The translations under genes were made by a program, and so were the position numbers. The notes beneath the pieces are model-generated. The model ran no database searches. It was not told where the DNA came from and was given only the letters and a program-made list of their open reading frames with translations. A stretch of 53,137 bases of DNA from the NCBI GenBank assembly GCA_001917175.1, contig MNTV01000034.1, positions 1 through 53,137 of the forward strand. Reading direction: 5' to 3'. How positions within the stretch are numbered: the stretch's first letter is position 1; every line of letters starts with the position of its first letter. This DNA is from Azospirillum sp. 51_20 (GTDB lineage: Bacteria > Pseudomonadota > Alphaproteobacteria > RF32 > CAG-239). Shown in pieces: positions 1-7,789 of the stretch.

Positions 1-1
1 C

Positions 2-721
2 TTTTATTTTACTTTGCTTTACAATCCCAAAAGGAAAATCGCCGACTTTCTTTTCCTTGTTGACCGCCGGATTGAAAAACAACGCCAATTGGTCGAGAGC
101 TTAAAGAAGTATAAAAGAGGTTTAGTTTTTCATTTATTTAATAAAAATAATCCAATCAATAAAAGTATACCTATGCGTGATTTACTAACCGAAATTAATG
201 ATAGAAACTCTGTGGGATTACGTGTTTGTTCTGTGGCAGTCATAAAAGGAATAGTTGATCAAATAGAACATTTGGGAAGAAGCTTTTCTGCCTCAGATAC
301 ATCAAAATACCGAAGGGTACATTTTGGTGATGTTGTATATACTAAAAGTCCAACTGGTGATTTTCCTTTTGGGATTGTAAAGCAAAGTAAAATAAAAGAA
401 GATGTTGCCGTATCTCCATTATACGGGGTATATAAACCATCTAGTTACTCAACAGGCAATTTATTGCACTTATATTTTGAACAATATCAGTATGCTAATA
501 ATTATATTAGATCGTTAGCCCAAAAAGGAGCAAAAAACACAATAAATATAACCACCCAGCATTTTTTAGAAAAAAATATTATATTTCCTTATAATGAGGT
601 AGATCGGGTATATTTTTCAAACTTTTTTGAAAAATTAAATAAATTAATAAAATTTAATGAGGGCGAATTGGAAAAAGCTCAATCTTTAAAAAAAGGTCTT
701 TTACAACAGATGTTTATATAA
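2..721 (+). CDS. hsdS: Type I restriction specificity subunit HsdS, 5'-truncated fragment
   Basis: The frame is open from the window edge, so the 5' end is missing. HsdS carries two target-recognition domains (TRDs) separated by conserved helices and sets the DNA sequence methylated or cut by the type I complex. Here the central conserved helix (KIADFLFLVDRRIEKQ followed by LVESLKKYKRG) begins near residue 12, then comes one TRD, then the C-terminal helix ending LQQMFI. The residues before KIADFL do not look like a normal first TRD, so this may be a half-gene cassette with no start of its own. It converges on the next hsdS and shares a 32-bp inverted repeat with it. Family call is firm; whether it is expressed cannot be seen. 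Confidence 0.8.
   Translation, partial: FYFTLLYNPKRKIADFLFLVDRRIEKQRQLVESLKKYKRGLVFHLFNKNNPINKSIPMRDLLTEINDRNSVGLRVCSVAVIKGIVDQIEHLGRSFSASDTSKYRRVHFGDVVYTKSPTGDFPFGIVKQSKIKEDVAVSPLYGVYKPSSYSTGNLLHLYFEQYQYANNYIRSLAQKGAKNTINITTQHFLEKNIIFPYNEVDRVYFSNFFEKLNKLIKFNEGELEKAQSLKKGLLQQMFI
89..120 (+). repeat. Left arm of 32-bp perfect inverted repeat in hsdS
   Basis: This stretch starts TTGGTCGAGAGC and ends AAAAGAGG. It is the exact reverse complement of 1297-1328 and encodes LVESLKKYKRG in the central helix of HsdS. Recombination between the arms would invert about 1.2 kb and exchange the second TRD between the two hsdS frames. Confidence 0.9.
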
Positions 722-728
722 ACATCTG
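707..728. repeat. 22-bp perfect palindrome at the shared 3' end of both hsdS frames
   Basis: Each half reads CAGATGTTTAT towards the centre. Both convergent hsdS genes end with codons CAG ATG TTT ATA TAA, so their last codons overlap inside one palindrome. It lies near the midpoint of the invertible segment and would be nearly unchanged by inversion. Confidence 0.85.
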
Positions 729-1883
729 CTGTAGCAAACCATTTTTTAATTTTTGAAGATTTGATAAAATTCTTTCCTCATTTGTTAAAACTTTGTTTAT
801 AAATCTAAGTTGCGAGACCGTTTTATCTTGAGCATTTTTTATCGGTAAGTCTATTTTTAGAGTTTGAAATTTAGAAAAGCTTAGAGCGTATCTTGTCCCA
901 CCTTCTTTTTTAATTAAAAGTTGGCTTTTTATATTATCTGTCTCATTCAATATATATTCCACAAATTCGGCATTATATTCTTCTTTTACTTTAAAAACAG
1001 GGTATGCCGGACTAACAATTCCTTTTTCAATTATATTTTGTAAATTAAATCTAAATTCGCCGGTGTCACTCATAGACCTATATGTAAAATATCCAAATGG
1101 AACTATTTTATATCCTATCGTTGTTTCACTAGCTGCTTGTTTGTTAAAATAATCATTTTGCAGTTTTATTCCGGATAATGTTGAAGATAAAATTGGGAAT
1201 TCATTTTGTATTTTGCTTTTAGCATTATATTCATCTACAATATTTTTTAATTCAAAGGATGATGTTTCCAAGGACGAAATAATACGTTGAAAATATCCTC
1301 TTTTATACTTCTTTAAGCTCTCGACCAACTGACGCTGTTTTTCGATGCGTTGATCAACGAGTGAAAGGAAATCAGCAATCTTTTGTTGTTCTTCTAATTG
1401 ACAATATGGAATAGCTAACCACTTAAACGCATCATAGCTGATTTGTTTGCCATCCCTAATTCCTTCAACAGACTTACTTAATATATGATTTATAAATTCA
1501 TTTGTCCTAAAATAAGCTTTATAAAAACCAAATGCAATGGGCTTGATGTATCTTAAAATAGTGTATGCTGGGCTAACAATACCTTGCTCATTAGCCATTT
1601 CTAATCCGCCTTCAAAAGAACGTAAATGAATAATAAAATCTCCAAATTGAACTCTTTTATAATTTTTAGTATTTGTGTTATCATATAAAATATTTCGACC
1701 TGATAAATCTCTTGGTAGAGTTCCTCTTCCTTGTTGAATGGTAAGAACTGTATCTGTGGGATGATTTTTGTCTGTAATATTTTTAAATATATTCTCAGCT
1801 TCAAATCGTGTCCATTTTTCTATAAAATTAGGGAATCTTAGTTTCGGCTCAAGACCATTAAAAGAGGAGAAAATAATCCCCAA
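714..1883 (-). CDS. hsdS: Type I restriction specificity subunit HsdS, probably a silent cassette
   Basis: Near full-length HsdS of about 389 residues: a short N-terminal motif (PKLRFPNF), TRD1 to about residue 150, the conserved helix QQKIADFLSLVDQRIEKQ near 165-180, TRD2, and the C-terminal helix ending LQQMFI. It should act as the DNA-recognition subunit of a type I methylase/restriction complex. The only start available is a TTG, without a clear ribosome binding site and next to a 13-bp inverted repeat. This suggests a storage copy that is expressed only after recombination. It lies opposite the partial hsdS on the left and beside a tyrosine recombinase. The neighbouring hsdM and hsdR are not in the window. 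Confidence 0.8.
   Translation of the reverse strand: MGIIFSSFNGLEPKLRFPNFIEKWTRFEAENIFKNITDKNHPTDTVLTIQQGRGTLPRDLSGRNILYDNTNTKNYKRVQFGDFIIHLRSFEGGLEMANEQGIVSPAYTILRYIKPIAFGFYKAYFRTNEFINHILSKSVEGIRDGKQISYDAFKWLAIPYCQLEEQQKIADFLSLVDQRIEKQRQLVESLKKYKRGYFQRIISSLETSSFELKNIVDEYNAKSKIQNEFPILSSTLSGIKLQNDYFNKQAASETTIGYKIVPFGYFTYRSMSDTGEFRFNLQNIIEKGIVSPAYPVFKVKEEYNAEFVEYILNETDNIKSQLLIKKEGGTRYALSFSKFQTLKIDLPIKNAQDKTVSQLRFINKVLTNEERILSNLQKLKNGLLQQMFI
1297..1328 (-). repeat. Right arm of 32-bp perfect inverted repeat in hsdS
   Basis: Exact reverse complement of 89-120. It sits in the same place of the second hsdS frame (central conserved helix), so strand exchange between the arms keeps both reading frames. 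Confidence 0.9.
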
Positions 1884-1896
1884 TTAATGGTCTTGA
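1849..1896. repeat. 13-bp inverted repeat at the 5' edge of the hsdS cassette
   Basis: Arms TCAAGACCATTAA (1849-1861) and TTAATGGTCTTGA (1884-1896) flank the weak TTG start of the minus-strand hsdS. The left arm encodes part of the N-terminal motif before PKLRFP. It could be a second recombination site for exchanging TRD1, or a stem-loop that blocks expression of the cassette. Confidence 0.6.
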
Positions 1897-1955
1897 AGCG
1901 GGAGAGAACCCCCTAAAATCTTTCAGTTGCCTAAATTACCAACATTTTGTGCAAA

Positions 1956-1990
1956 ATATTCTCCGGTATTAACTTTTTAATGGAGAATAT
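1956..1990 (+). promoter_or_regulatory. Inverted repeat covering the recombinase ribosome binding site
   Basis: ATATTCTCC (1956-1964) is the exact complement of GGAGAATAT (1982-1990), which contains the Shine-Dalgarno GGAG of the tyrosine recombinase whose ATG is at 1994. If transcribed, the 9-bp stem with a 17-nt loop would hide the ribosome binding site. If transcription starts inside the loop it may instead be an operator. Confidence 0.55.
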
Positions 1991-1993
1991 AAA

Positions 1994-2947
1994 ATGAAAA
2001 TAACACCAAATACTCAATTCAAAACATTGGTAAAAACATGGTTATGTCAAAAGCAACCAATGATTACCCCATCAACTTATGCCAATTTTGTTTTGATTTC
2101 AGAAAACCACTTAATTCCTTATATGGGAAAAAAGAAAATATCAACCATTACCGAGGCTGATATCCAAACATATATTAATACATTATATAATGAGGGACGT
2201 CTTGATAAAACTGGGGGATTAACTGTAAAAACAATTCGGGATATAATTCTTGTTTTACGCCTATGTCTCATTTTTGCATATAAAGAACAGATTATCCCAA
2301 TGTTAAATTGGGATTTAATCGAATATCCCAAAGATTTAGGAATAAAAAAAGTAATTTCCTTATCAAAAGACGAGGAACTGGCTTTAATTCAATGCATCTA
2401 TATGAAAATGAATCGTAGAACAGCCGGAATTCTTGTAGCATTGTTCACAGGAGTACGAATAGGAGAATTGTGTGGTTTGCAAATGCGGGATATTTCATTG
2501 ATTGATAAAACGATAACAATCCAACGTACTGTACAAAGAATTTACGATAAAGTTAAAGGAACATCATATGTTTATATCGGTGCGCCCAAAACTGCTAGCT
2601 CAGCACGAACAATTCCACTCCCATCACTTTTAGTAAATATTATCAAAAAATACTATACAGATAGTCCTAATCAATATTTTTTGACAGGAAAAAACAAACC
2701 CACAGAACCAAGAACTTATCGGCAGTTTTTTGCACGTTTTTTGAAAAAACATAACTTACGAAACGTAAAATTTCATGAAATTAGACACACATTTGCTGTC
2801 CGAGCCATAGAAATACCCGAATTTGATGTAAAATCATTATCCGAAATTTTAGGCCATAAAAATGTGTCCTTTACATTAAATGTATATGGACGGGCAAATA
2901 TGCAACAAAAAATCAAATGCATGAATCTTCTAAATGATTTATTATAA
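1994..2947 (+). CDS. Tyrosine site-specific recombinase, probably the hsdS invertase
   Basis: A 317-residue tyrosine recombinase. The N-terminal SAM-like DNA-binding domain covers about residues 1-105 and the catalytic domain about 120-317. The catalytic residues can be read: Arg in TGVRIGELCGL, Lys in the APKTASSART hairpin, HEIRHTF (His, Arg), LGHKN (His) and the nucleophile Tyr in LNVYGR. ATG at 1994 has GGAG 8 bases upstream. It lies 110 bp from inverted hsdS cassettes, the usual place for the recombinase of a phase-variable type I system. The neighbouring prophage has its own large serine recombinase, so this enzyme is more likely a DNA invertase than the phage integrase, though an island integrase cannot be excluded. 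Confidence 0.85.
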   Translation: MKITPNTQFKTLVKTWLCQKQPMITPSTYANFVLISENHLIPYMGKKKISTITEADIQTYINTLYNEGRLDKTGGLTVKTIRDIILVLRLCLIFAYKEQIIPMLNWDLIEYPKDLGIKKVISLSKDEELALIQCIYMKMNRRTAGILVALFTGVRIGELCGLQMRDISLIDKTITIQRTVQRIYDKVKGTSYVYIGAPKTASSARTIPLPSLLVNIIKKYYTDSPNQYFLTGKNKPTEPRTYRQFFARFLKKHNLRNVKFHEIRHTFAVRAIEIPEFDVKSLSEILGHKNVSFTLNVYGRANMQQKIKCMNLLNDLL

Positions 2948-2953
2948 CAAAAT

Positions 2954-2973
2954 AGCCCCCTAAAAAGGGGGCT
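2954..2973. terminator. Bidirectional terminator between recombinase and phage lysis genes
   Basis: AGCCCCC (2954-2960) and GGGGGCT (2967-2973) form a 7-bp GC-rich stem with a 6-nt loop. It sits between the convergent recombinase and spanin genes. The T-rich side (TATTTTGTT) is on the minus strand, so it mainly ends the prophage late operon. Confidence 0.75.
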
Positions 2974-3170
2974 TAACTCTCACACAATACCTCGAAAACA
3001 ACATTATTCCTATCAATCTGCTTAATTGTCTCTGGTGTATCGCGTTCATAATCGGCAAAGATCGGTTCGTAAATTAGGCAGAAACTACCGGCGGTATTTT
3101 TTGTGCAGCCGGTCAACGACAGCAGGATTAGACAAGCTGTTGCGAGCTTTTTTAGCAATTTTGAGAGCAT
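2973..3170 (-). CDS. Rz1-like outer-membrane spanin lipoprotein
   Basis: A 65-residue lipoprotein with a hydrophobic signal and lipobox LSLTGC; the Cys near residue 22 would be lipidated and anchored in the outer membrane. The start lies inside the preceding Rz-like gene in another frame, the classic nested Rz/Rz1 layout. With Rz it spans the periplasm and fuses the membranes at the last step of lysis. It is the last gene of the late operon and ends at the terminator. The call rests on lipobox, size and position, since spanins keep little sequence similarity. Confidence 0.7.
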   Translation of the reverse strand: MLSKLLKKLATACLILLSLTGCTKNTAGSFCLIYEPIFADYERDTPETIKQIDRNNVVFEVLCES

Positions 3171-3294
3171 TATTTTCTCCTTTTAACTGTTCTTTTTCTG
3201 CGGTTTCCTTGGCGTGACGATAACCAAATAGGTATAAAAAAAGAGCGATTGCCGCAAAAAACACCGCTTTAAATTTCTTTAGAATTTCCATCAT
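3085..3294 (-). CDS. Rz-like inner-membrane spanin
   Basis: A 69-residue protein with one N-terminal membrane segment (about residues 9-24, FKAVFFAAIALFLYLFGY) and then a charged helix (AKETAEKEQLKGEN) suited to a periplasmic coiled coil. AGGAG precedes the ATG. The outer spanin starts within its frame, overlapping by 86 bp. It is short for an i-spanin, but holin-spanin order, topology and nesting agree. Confidence 0.65.
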   Translation of the reverse strand: MMEILKKFKAVFFAAIALFLYLFGYRHAKETAEKEQLKGENNALKIAKKARNSLSNPAVVDRLHKKYRR

Positions 3295-3487
3295 CTTTTT
3301 TTCTCCTGCTCATTCCAATATCCCGCACGCCACTGATGCCAAGCATTATACCCAGACTGGTCAGCAGTTGTTCCCAATCTACAAGTTCCACATCAAAATA
3401 TGGTGCAATCACGCAGTTGTTGAGGAACCCATAACACAAAATCCAGCCAATCAGTGGAATCCATGAACGTTTATTTAATTTTGGCAT
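3269..3487 (-). CDS. Phage holin, GTA_holin_3TM-like
   Basis: A 72-residue membrane protein. Hydrophobic segments cover about residues 9-26 (WIPLIGWILCYGFLNNCV) and 40-58 (LLTSLGIMLGISGVRDIG), followed by a basic tail (SRRKKDDG). The W-I-P-L-I-G-W start and the G-I-S-G-V-R-D motif resemble the holins of gene transfer agents and alphaproteobacterial phages. Holins open the inner membrane to time lysis. It overlaps the start of the spanin gene by 26 bp and follows the endolysin-like gene. Confidence 0.7.
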   Translation of the reverse strand: MPKLNKRSWIPLIGWILCYGFLNNCVIAPYFDVELVDWEQLLTSLGIMLGISGVRDIGMSRRKKDDGNSKEI

Positions 3488-3894
3488 AATTCAATCCCTT
3501 GCTGAATGAGTTCATCCGAATATGGCTGAATACCGTTTTCCATACGGATGATTGCTTTTATAAACACTGTCAGCACACCGCGTTCCTCAATATCTATAAC
3601 CGTATCCGGATAAACACCGAGTTGTTTCGCAACCGACTGAATATAGGCGGTGGTTTGGTTCTCATTTGGCGGCGCATAGCGGCTGACAATCTGGCGAACC
3701 GTATTTAACCCATGGATTCGTTTATAGTTTACCAGAACTTTTGCCAACGCTCGGATTCCATAGACCGGAGCCGTAAAAACACAAAAGGCGGAATCTATAT
3801 TCCGCCCGTTTGGATTTAACCCCAACCAGTTCTCTCCATGCCGTATGTTTCCCGGATTATTGTTTCTTATGCCTCTTGGCAACTGCTGATTCAT
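3475..3894 (-). CDS. Putative endolysin / P5-like lytic protein
   Basis: 139 residues opening with PRGIRNNNPGNIRHGENWLG, the signature of a phage family often labelled structural protein or virion protein and usually found in lysis modules. Further conserved pieces are F-x-x-P-V-Y-G-I-R-A-L-A and I-x-R-Y-A-P-P-x-E-N-x-T near residues 40-80. The fold looks related to peptidoglycan-cleaving lysozyme or transglycosylase proteins, but I cannot name the catalytic residue. Its place directly before the holin and spanins supports the endolysin role. It has no signal peptide, so release would depend on the holin. Confidence 0.65.
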   Translation of the reverse strand: MNQQLPRGIRNNNPGNIRHGENWLGLNPNGRNIDSAFCVFTAPVYGIRALAKVLVNYKRIHGLNTVRQIVSRYAPPNENQTTAYIQSVAKQLGVYPDTVIDIEERGVLTVFIKAIIRMENGIQPYSDELIQQGIELCQN

Positions 3895-4087
3895 TGTGTA
3901 ACTCCCATATCATTTCTCTTAATTCATCAATTTTCAGCTCCAGACGGTTGATATGCACCTGCGTGGCATATTCGCGCGCCACCTGAACCTTAAAATCATT
4001 GAGTTCCTTGCGCATTTCGCCGAATTTATAAACCAGCCAGATAAACGCCGGAACACAGACGATCTGTAAAAACTGCAGCCAATCCAT
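3857..4087 (-). CDS. Small membrane-anchored protein next to the lysis cassette
   Basis: 76 residues with one N-terminal membrane helix (about residues 5-21) and then a charged, probably coiled-coil cytoplasmic or periplasmic part rich in Glu, Leu and Lys. Its start overlaps the stop of the TipJ gene and its end overlaps the endolysin gene, so it is translated in the same operon. No family recognised; similar genes at this position of phages are often lysis accessory proteins. Confidence 0.55.
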   Translation of the reverse strand: MDWLQFLQIVCVPAFIWLVYKFGEMRKELNDFKVQVAREYATQVHINRLELKIDELREMIWELHNESAVAKRHKKQ

Positions 4088-6312
4088 TATGTTTTGTAGA
4101 CCTCCTCACTTTCATTGACACAGGATATCTCCACCGTGTCGCCGCGCGGACGTACACCGATAACCTTTGCCATCATGGACATTTTACCTTTTGTTCCAAA
4201 GGCAAAATGCGTCCGTTCCCGGGCTGTACCGGTATAAATTTCAAAATCAGGCATTGTGGGCAGAACAGCTTCACTGTCTACCGCTCCACGAGTGGCAGGA
4301 AAAGCACCACTCATTGAACCATCCGCCAGTCTGAAGCTGATAAAATGTTCTTCGCCGGGTTTCCAAATCAGGTTTTCCGAGAGTTTCAGCATATTACCGA
4401 AGATTGACAACACTTCGCCGCCTTGTCCCCATTCACACATATCGTGAACTATGCTGATTAAATCACCATATGTCGGAATCAATCCCTCCAGTTCAGTCTG
4501 GAAAGTGATATATTTGCGGCGATAACGGTTGCAGGCGCACATATAATATCCCTCGCGCTCGGCATGATCTTTGTCGGTACAGCCAAACAGATCCACATTA
4601 GCCGGATTTTCTTCAGTACTGTCGGAAAGTTTGGTGATGACATCGTCATATTTCCAGTATTTATTGGAAAAATACTGCACTTTGACGCTGTCTGCCGTAT
4701 CTTCAGACGGCATAATATATTCTATCGAAAAGCTGTCCTTAATAATATTCCGCGGCGTAAACATCGCTGTCGGTATGGTTTTGGGTTCATCACGGATAAT
4801 CCGTACCATACCGGATTGCAGAATAGGTAGCGCCCGGCCACAACGTGCAACTTTGGAAACGGCCTCCCAGATGGTTGTGGCACTGTCAAAAATCCCGTCA
4901 AAATAATCGCCTCGGTTCTCCCAAACTTTATCTAACTGCTCCAATTCCATCAGATGAATACGTGCATCCGGCAATCTGCCGCCGTATTGCGCTTTTAGAA
5001 TATCGGCGATTGCCCAGGCGATGGAACGACAAGCAACCGGCTCGCTCCAACCACTTTGACGGTTCCATTTTCTAACCTTACGAGTAATAATAGCATTGAT
5101 TTTACGGCTGGAGTTGGACGACAAATTGTTGGTTGCCCGCATTTTGATAACCAGCAATGTCATTTCGCCAAAAGTCGCAGGTGTTTCCATATGCCCTTTC
5201 AGGCTTTCCCAATATATGGAATGTGCCGCCCGGGCGCTGGTGTCCTTGTCATCAAGTCTGGTCGCGCGAACCTCATAGCGTCCCATATCTACACTATAAT
5301 TATAAGTAAGGCGGATGGGCTTATTTTGTGCCGCCGAATAAGTTTCCGTTCCAAGCACAAACCAGTCGTCCAAAGCATTACCTTCATCATCTATTGTTCT
5401 GGCCTCAATTTGCCATTGGATGGATTTTTCTGACAAACCGCCGCTGTCGTTGGCATAATATAAACCGGCACTCATAACGACATCTATGCTGATTTTATTG
5501 ATTTGCGTGTCTTCCGGATTAACGACAAAACCGCCGACATATTCATCTTTCAGCAATTCTTGTCCGGCAATTTCCGGAGCCATAACAACATTGGGATTAA
5601 AAAGTGTCACTTCCCGATTCGGTTCGACAATTTCATACTCTACCTCAGCAAAACTGCTAATCGGCGTATCATCTATACGAATTTGTTCCACCTCACAGTA
5701 CCCTTGGGTTAAAACATGCAACTGACATAAATACTGTTCATTGTCTTTATATTCAGTGTATGGTTTGGCGGCAAAGTCAGGATAAATAATGTGCCGGCCA
5801 TATAAAACCGGAATGACGCCGCCGAGTTTGGCCTGATTACCTTGGGCATTTAAGGAGTAAGTCGGGCTGGTTTCCAGAGAAGAGGAGGAATAAGACGAAC
5901 TTAAACTGCTGGATGGAGACGGAATGACCGCATTGACCAACATTGAACCGCCAACGCTGACAGCCGTTGCCGCGGCCGCTCCGGCAAAAGCGCCGTACGC
6001 GCCGGCAGCTATACCTCCGGTATAATACGCCGCCACCATAACTGCCACCGACAAAACCACCTTTAGAGGATTGGAACCTCCTCCGCCACCGCCTTGCGGC
6101 AAACAGAGAAAAGCAATGTGGTCAGTCATTTTGGGGCAGATACTCCAATATTGCCGCAACAAAGGCTCTCCGTTCAAAAAACAGATAAATGGCAGGTTTT
6201 GCGGACTGACATTATATTCGGTTGCAATTTCCGACACATTCATCTGTTTTAGACAATAAAAAACCTCGCTTTGCGCGAGGTTAAAAGGGTTTTGTATTTT
6301 AACTATTTGCAT
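4087..6312 (-). CDS. TipJ-family phage tail tip / host specificity protein
   Basis: A 741-residue tail tip protein. After about 90 residues comes a glycine run (QGGGGGGSNPL), then a hydrophobic, Ala/Gly-rich stretch (about 85-125) and a Ser-rich linker, typical of the TipJ (lambda gpJ-like) family. The rest forms the hub and fibronectin-like domains that close the tail tube and contact the host surface. It follows the NlpC/P60 gene in the operon, the usual lambda order (K-I-J), but is separated from it by an extra nuclease gene. The gene is shorter than lambda J, as usual for alphaproteobacterial phages. Receptor unknown. Confidence 0.85.
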   Translation of the reverse strand: MQIVKIQNPFNLAQSEVFYCLKQMNVSEIATEYNVSPQNLPFICFLNGEPLLRQYWSICPKMTDHIAFLCLPQGGGGGGSNPLKVVLSVAVMVAAYYTGGIAAGAYGAFAGAAAATAVSVGGSMLVNAVIPSPSSSLSSSYSSSSLETSPTYSLNAQGNQAKLGGVIPVLYGRHIIYPDFAAKPYTEYKDNEQYLCQLHVLTQGYCEVEQIRIDDTPISSFAEVEYEIVEPNREVTLFNPNVVMAPEIAGQELLKDEYVGGFVVNPEDTQINKISIDVVMSAGLYYANDSGGLSEKSIQWQIEARTIDDEGNALDDWFVLGTETYSAAQNKPIRLTYNYSVDMGRYEVRATRLDDKDTSARAAHSIYWESLKGHMETPATFGEMTLLVIKMRATNNLSSNSSRKINAIITRKVRKWNRQSGWSEPVACRSIAWAIADILKAQYGGRLPDARIHLMELEQLDKVWENRGDYFDGIFDSATTIWEAVSKVARCGRALPILQSGMVRIIRDEPKTIPTAMFTPRNIIKDSFSIEYIMPSEDTADSVKVQYFSNKYWKYDDVITKLSDSTEENPANVDLFGCTDKDHAEREGYYMCACNRYRRKYITFQTELEGLIPTYGDLISIVHDMCEWGQGGEVLSIFGNMLKLSENLIWKPGEEHFISFRLADGSMSGAFPATRGAVDSEAVLPTMPDFEIYTGTARERTHFAFGTKGKMSMMAKVIGVRPRGDTVEISCVNESEEVYKT

Positions 6313-6325
6313 CTGTGTTCATTTG

Positions 6326-7342
6326 TTAAGAATGTTCTTCTAAAAGTAAAGAATTTTCTTTAGCAATCATTTCCGCCAGTTCTTCCTCTGTTGGTAACAC
6401 AGTTTTATATTTACTGGCAAAAATCTGCTTGCTTTCATTAAGAACCGAATACTTGACCATCGTTTCACTCTTATCGGTGCAGAGAATAATTCCGATTGTT
6501 GGATTATCATCCACGCCACGTTTGAGACTGTCAAACATTCTGACATACATATCCATCTGTCCGATATCCGCATGCGTGAGCTTGGTTGTCTTCAGATCGA
6601 CCACGACAAAACACTTCAAAATATAATTGTAGAAAACCAAATCAGCGTAAAAATGGTCGGTTTCCGTACTGATACGTTGCTGTCTGGCCACAAAAGAAAA
6701 GCCTTTGCCTAATTCCAGCAAAAATTTCTGCAAATGTGTAATCAGCTCTTTTTCAAGCAGGCTTTCCTTACCTTCCAAATTTTCTGGGACATTCAAAAAT
6801 TCCAGAACATACGGATCTTTAATAAAGTTTTCAGTAGACTGACATACAGGAAGATTGTTTGAAACATCAACAGTTTTCTGTGTAGACAGTAACCGATGAT
6901 AATAACCGGATTTAATATTACGTTCCAATACGCGGGAAGACCAATTTTCCGCGCTGGCTTCTTTTAAATAATAGTCTCTTTCTTGAGTATTATCCAAACG
7001 CATAATTAAACGAATGTTGGTCCACGAAAGATTCGTTACGCAGTGCGTATCAAATTCGGGAAAAGTCTGATAAAAAGTTCTCATATTTCTTAGATTAGCC
7101 TCAGAGAAACCTTTGCCAAAGGAATCTGTTAAATAACGGGAAAGGCTTTCAATCAATTTATCTCCATATTCCGCTCGAGTTTTGCCATTTTGTTCTTCTT
7201 CAACAATTCGCCGACCGATTTTCCAATAAGTTTCAACCATAATAGAATTGACGGTGCGATAAGCATTGGAACGGGCTTGGGTCAGCAATTCTGCAATATC
7301 AGCAAAAAACGGCATATTTTGTGTGGATATTTCTGTTGTCAT
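6326..7342 (-). CDS. PDDEXK nuclease, DUF1016 (YhcG) family
   Basis: 338 residues matching the YhcG/DUF1016 family: an N-terminal helical part (TYWKIGRRIVEEEQ, YGDKLIESLSRYL, GFSEANLRNMRTFYQ, SWTNIRLIMRLDN) and a C-terminal PDDEXK-like nuclease domain (FYADLVFYNY, FVVVDLKTTKL, DIGQMDMYVRMFD) where the Asp and the D-L-K motif form the putative active site. A good ribosome binding site (GAGAGG) precedes the ATG. It is placed between NlpC and TipJ, so it is carried as an extra gene in the tail operon. Family members are predicted DNA endonucleases. A role in excluding other phages or in DNA processing is only inference. Confidence 0.85.
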   Translation of the reverse strand: MTTEISTQNMPFFADIAELLTQARSNAYRTVNSIMVETYWKIGRRIVEEEQNGKTRAEYGDKLIESLSRYLTDSFGKGFSEANLRNMRTFYQTFPEFDTHCVTNLSWTNIRLIMRLDNTQERDYYLKEASAENWSSRVLERNIKSGYYHRLLSTQKTVDVSNNLPVCQSTENFIKDPYVLEFLNVPENLEGKESLLEKELITHLQKFLLELGKGFSFVARQQRISTETDHFYADLVFYNYILKCFVVVDLKTTKLTHADIGQMDMYVRMFDSLKRGVDDNPTIGIILCTDKSETMVKYSVLNESKQIFASKYKTVLPTEEELAEMIAKENSLLLEEHS

Positions 7343-7398
7343 CTGGATACCTCTCTTTTATTGTGTCCCTAGCAAACAATGAGTTGAAAGTCAAGATT

Positions 7399-7788
7399 TT
7401 AGGGCTTTTCATACTCTAAAATCTCCATAATCTGCCAGCCGTTCATTTTAAGTTCCGGCAGTTTTTGAAATACCACACCGACACCCTGCATATTATGCAA
7501 AACACCGCCGCCGTCAGCTTCACAGTATACACCGACATGGCAAGGATATTTATTTTGTGTTAAAATGACAATATTTTTATCCTTAAAATCATAAGTTTCT
7601 TTTAAGTGGTTATAATTAGATGATTTTCTGAACTCGGATAAAACATCGCGCAGACTTGTTGCATCGGCAACAATTGGCGACAACTCTATCCGAAGTTCAT
7701 TTTTATAAACATCCCGAACCAAGCCCCAACAGTCATAATCGCCGTTAATCCAAGACTTTCCGATATATTTGACAGCCCAATGTTTCAT
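7399..7788 (-). CDS. NlpC/P60-family tail-associated peptidase
   Basis: A 129-residue cysteine peptidase of the NlpC/P60 fold. The catalytic Cys lies in YDCWGLVRDVY (near residue 20) and the His in PCHVGVYCEA (near residue 82). In siphoviruses the lambda gpK-like protein of this family sits at the tail tip and cuts cell-wall peptides during DNA injection. It follows the DUF1833 gene by 2 bp, so the two are co-translated. Confidence 0.8.
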   Translation of the reverse strand: MKHWAVKYIGKSWINGDYDCWGLVRDVYKNELRIELSPIVADATSLRDVLSEFRKSSNYNHLKETYDFKDKNIVILTQNKYPCHVGVYCEADGGGVLHNMQGVGVVFQKLPELKMNGWQIMEILEYEKP

Positions 7789-7789
7789 T

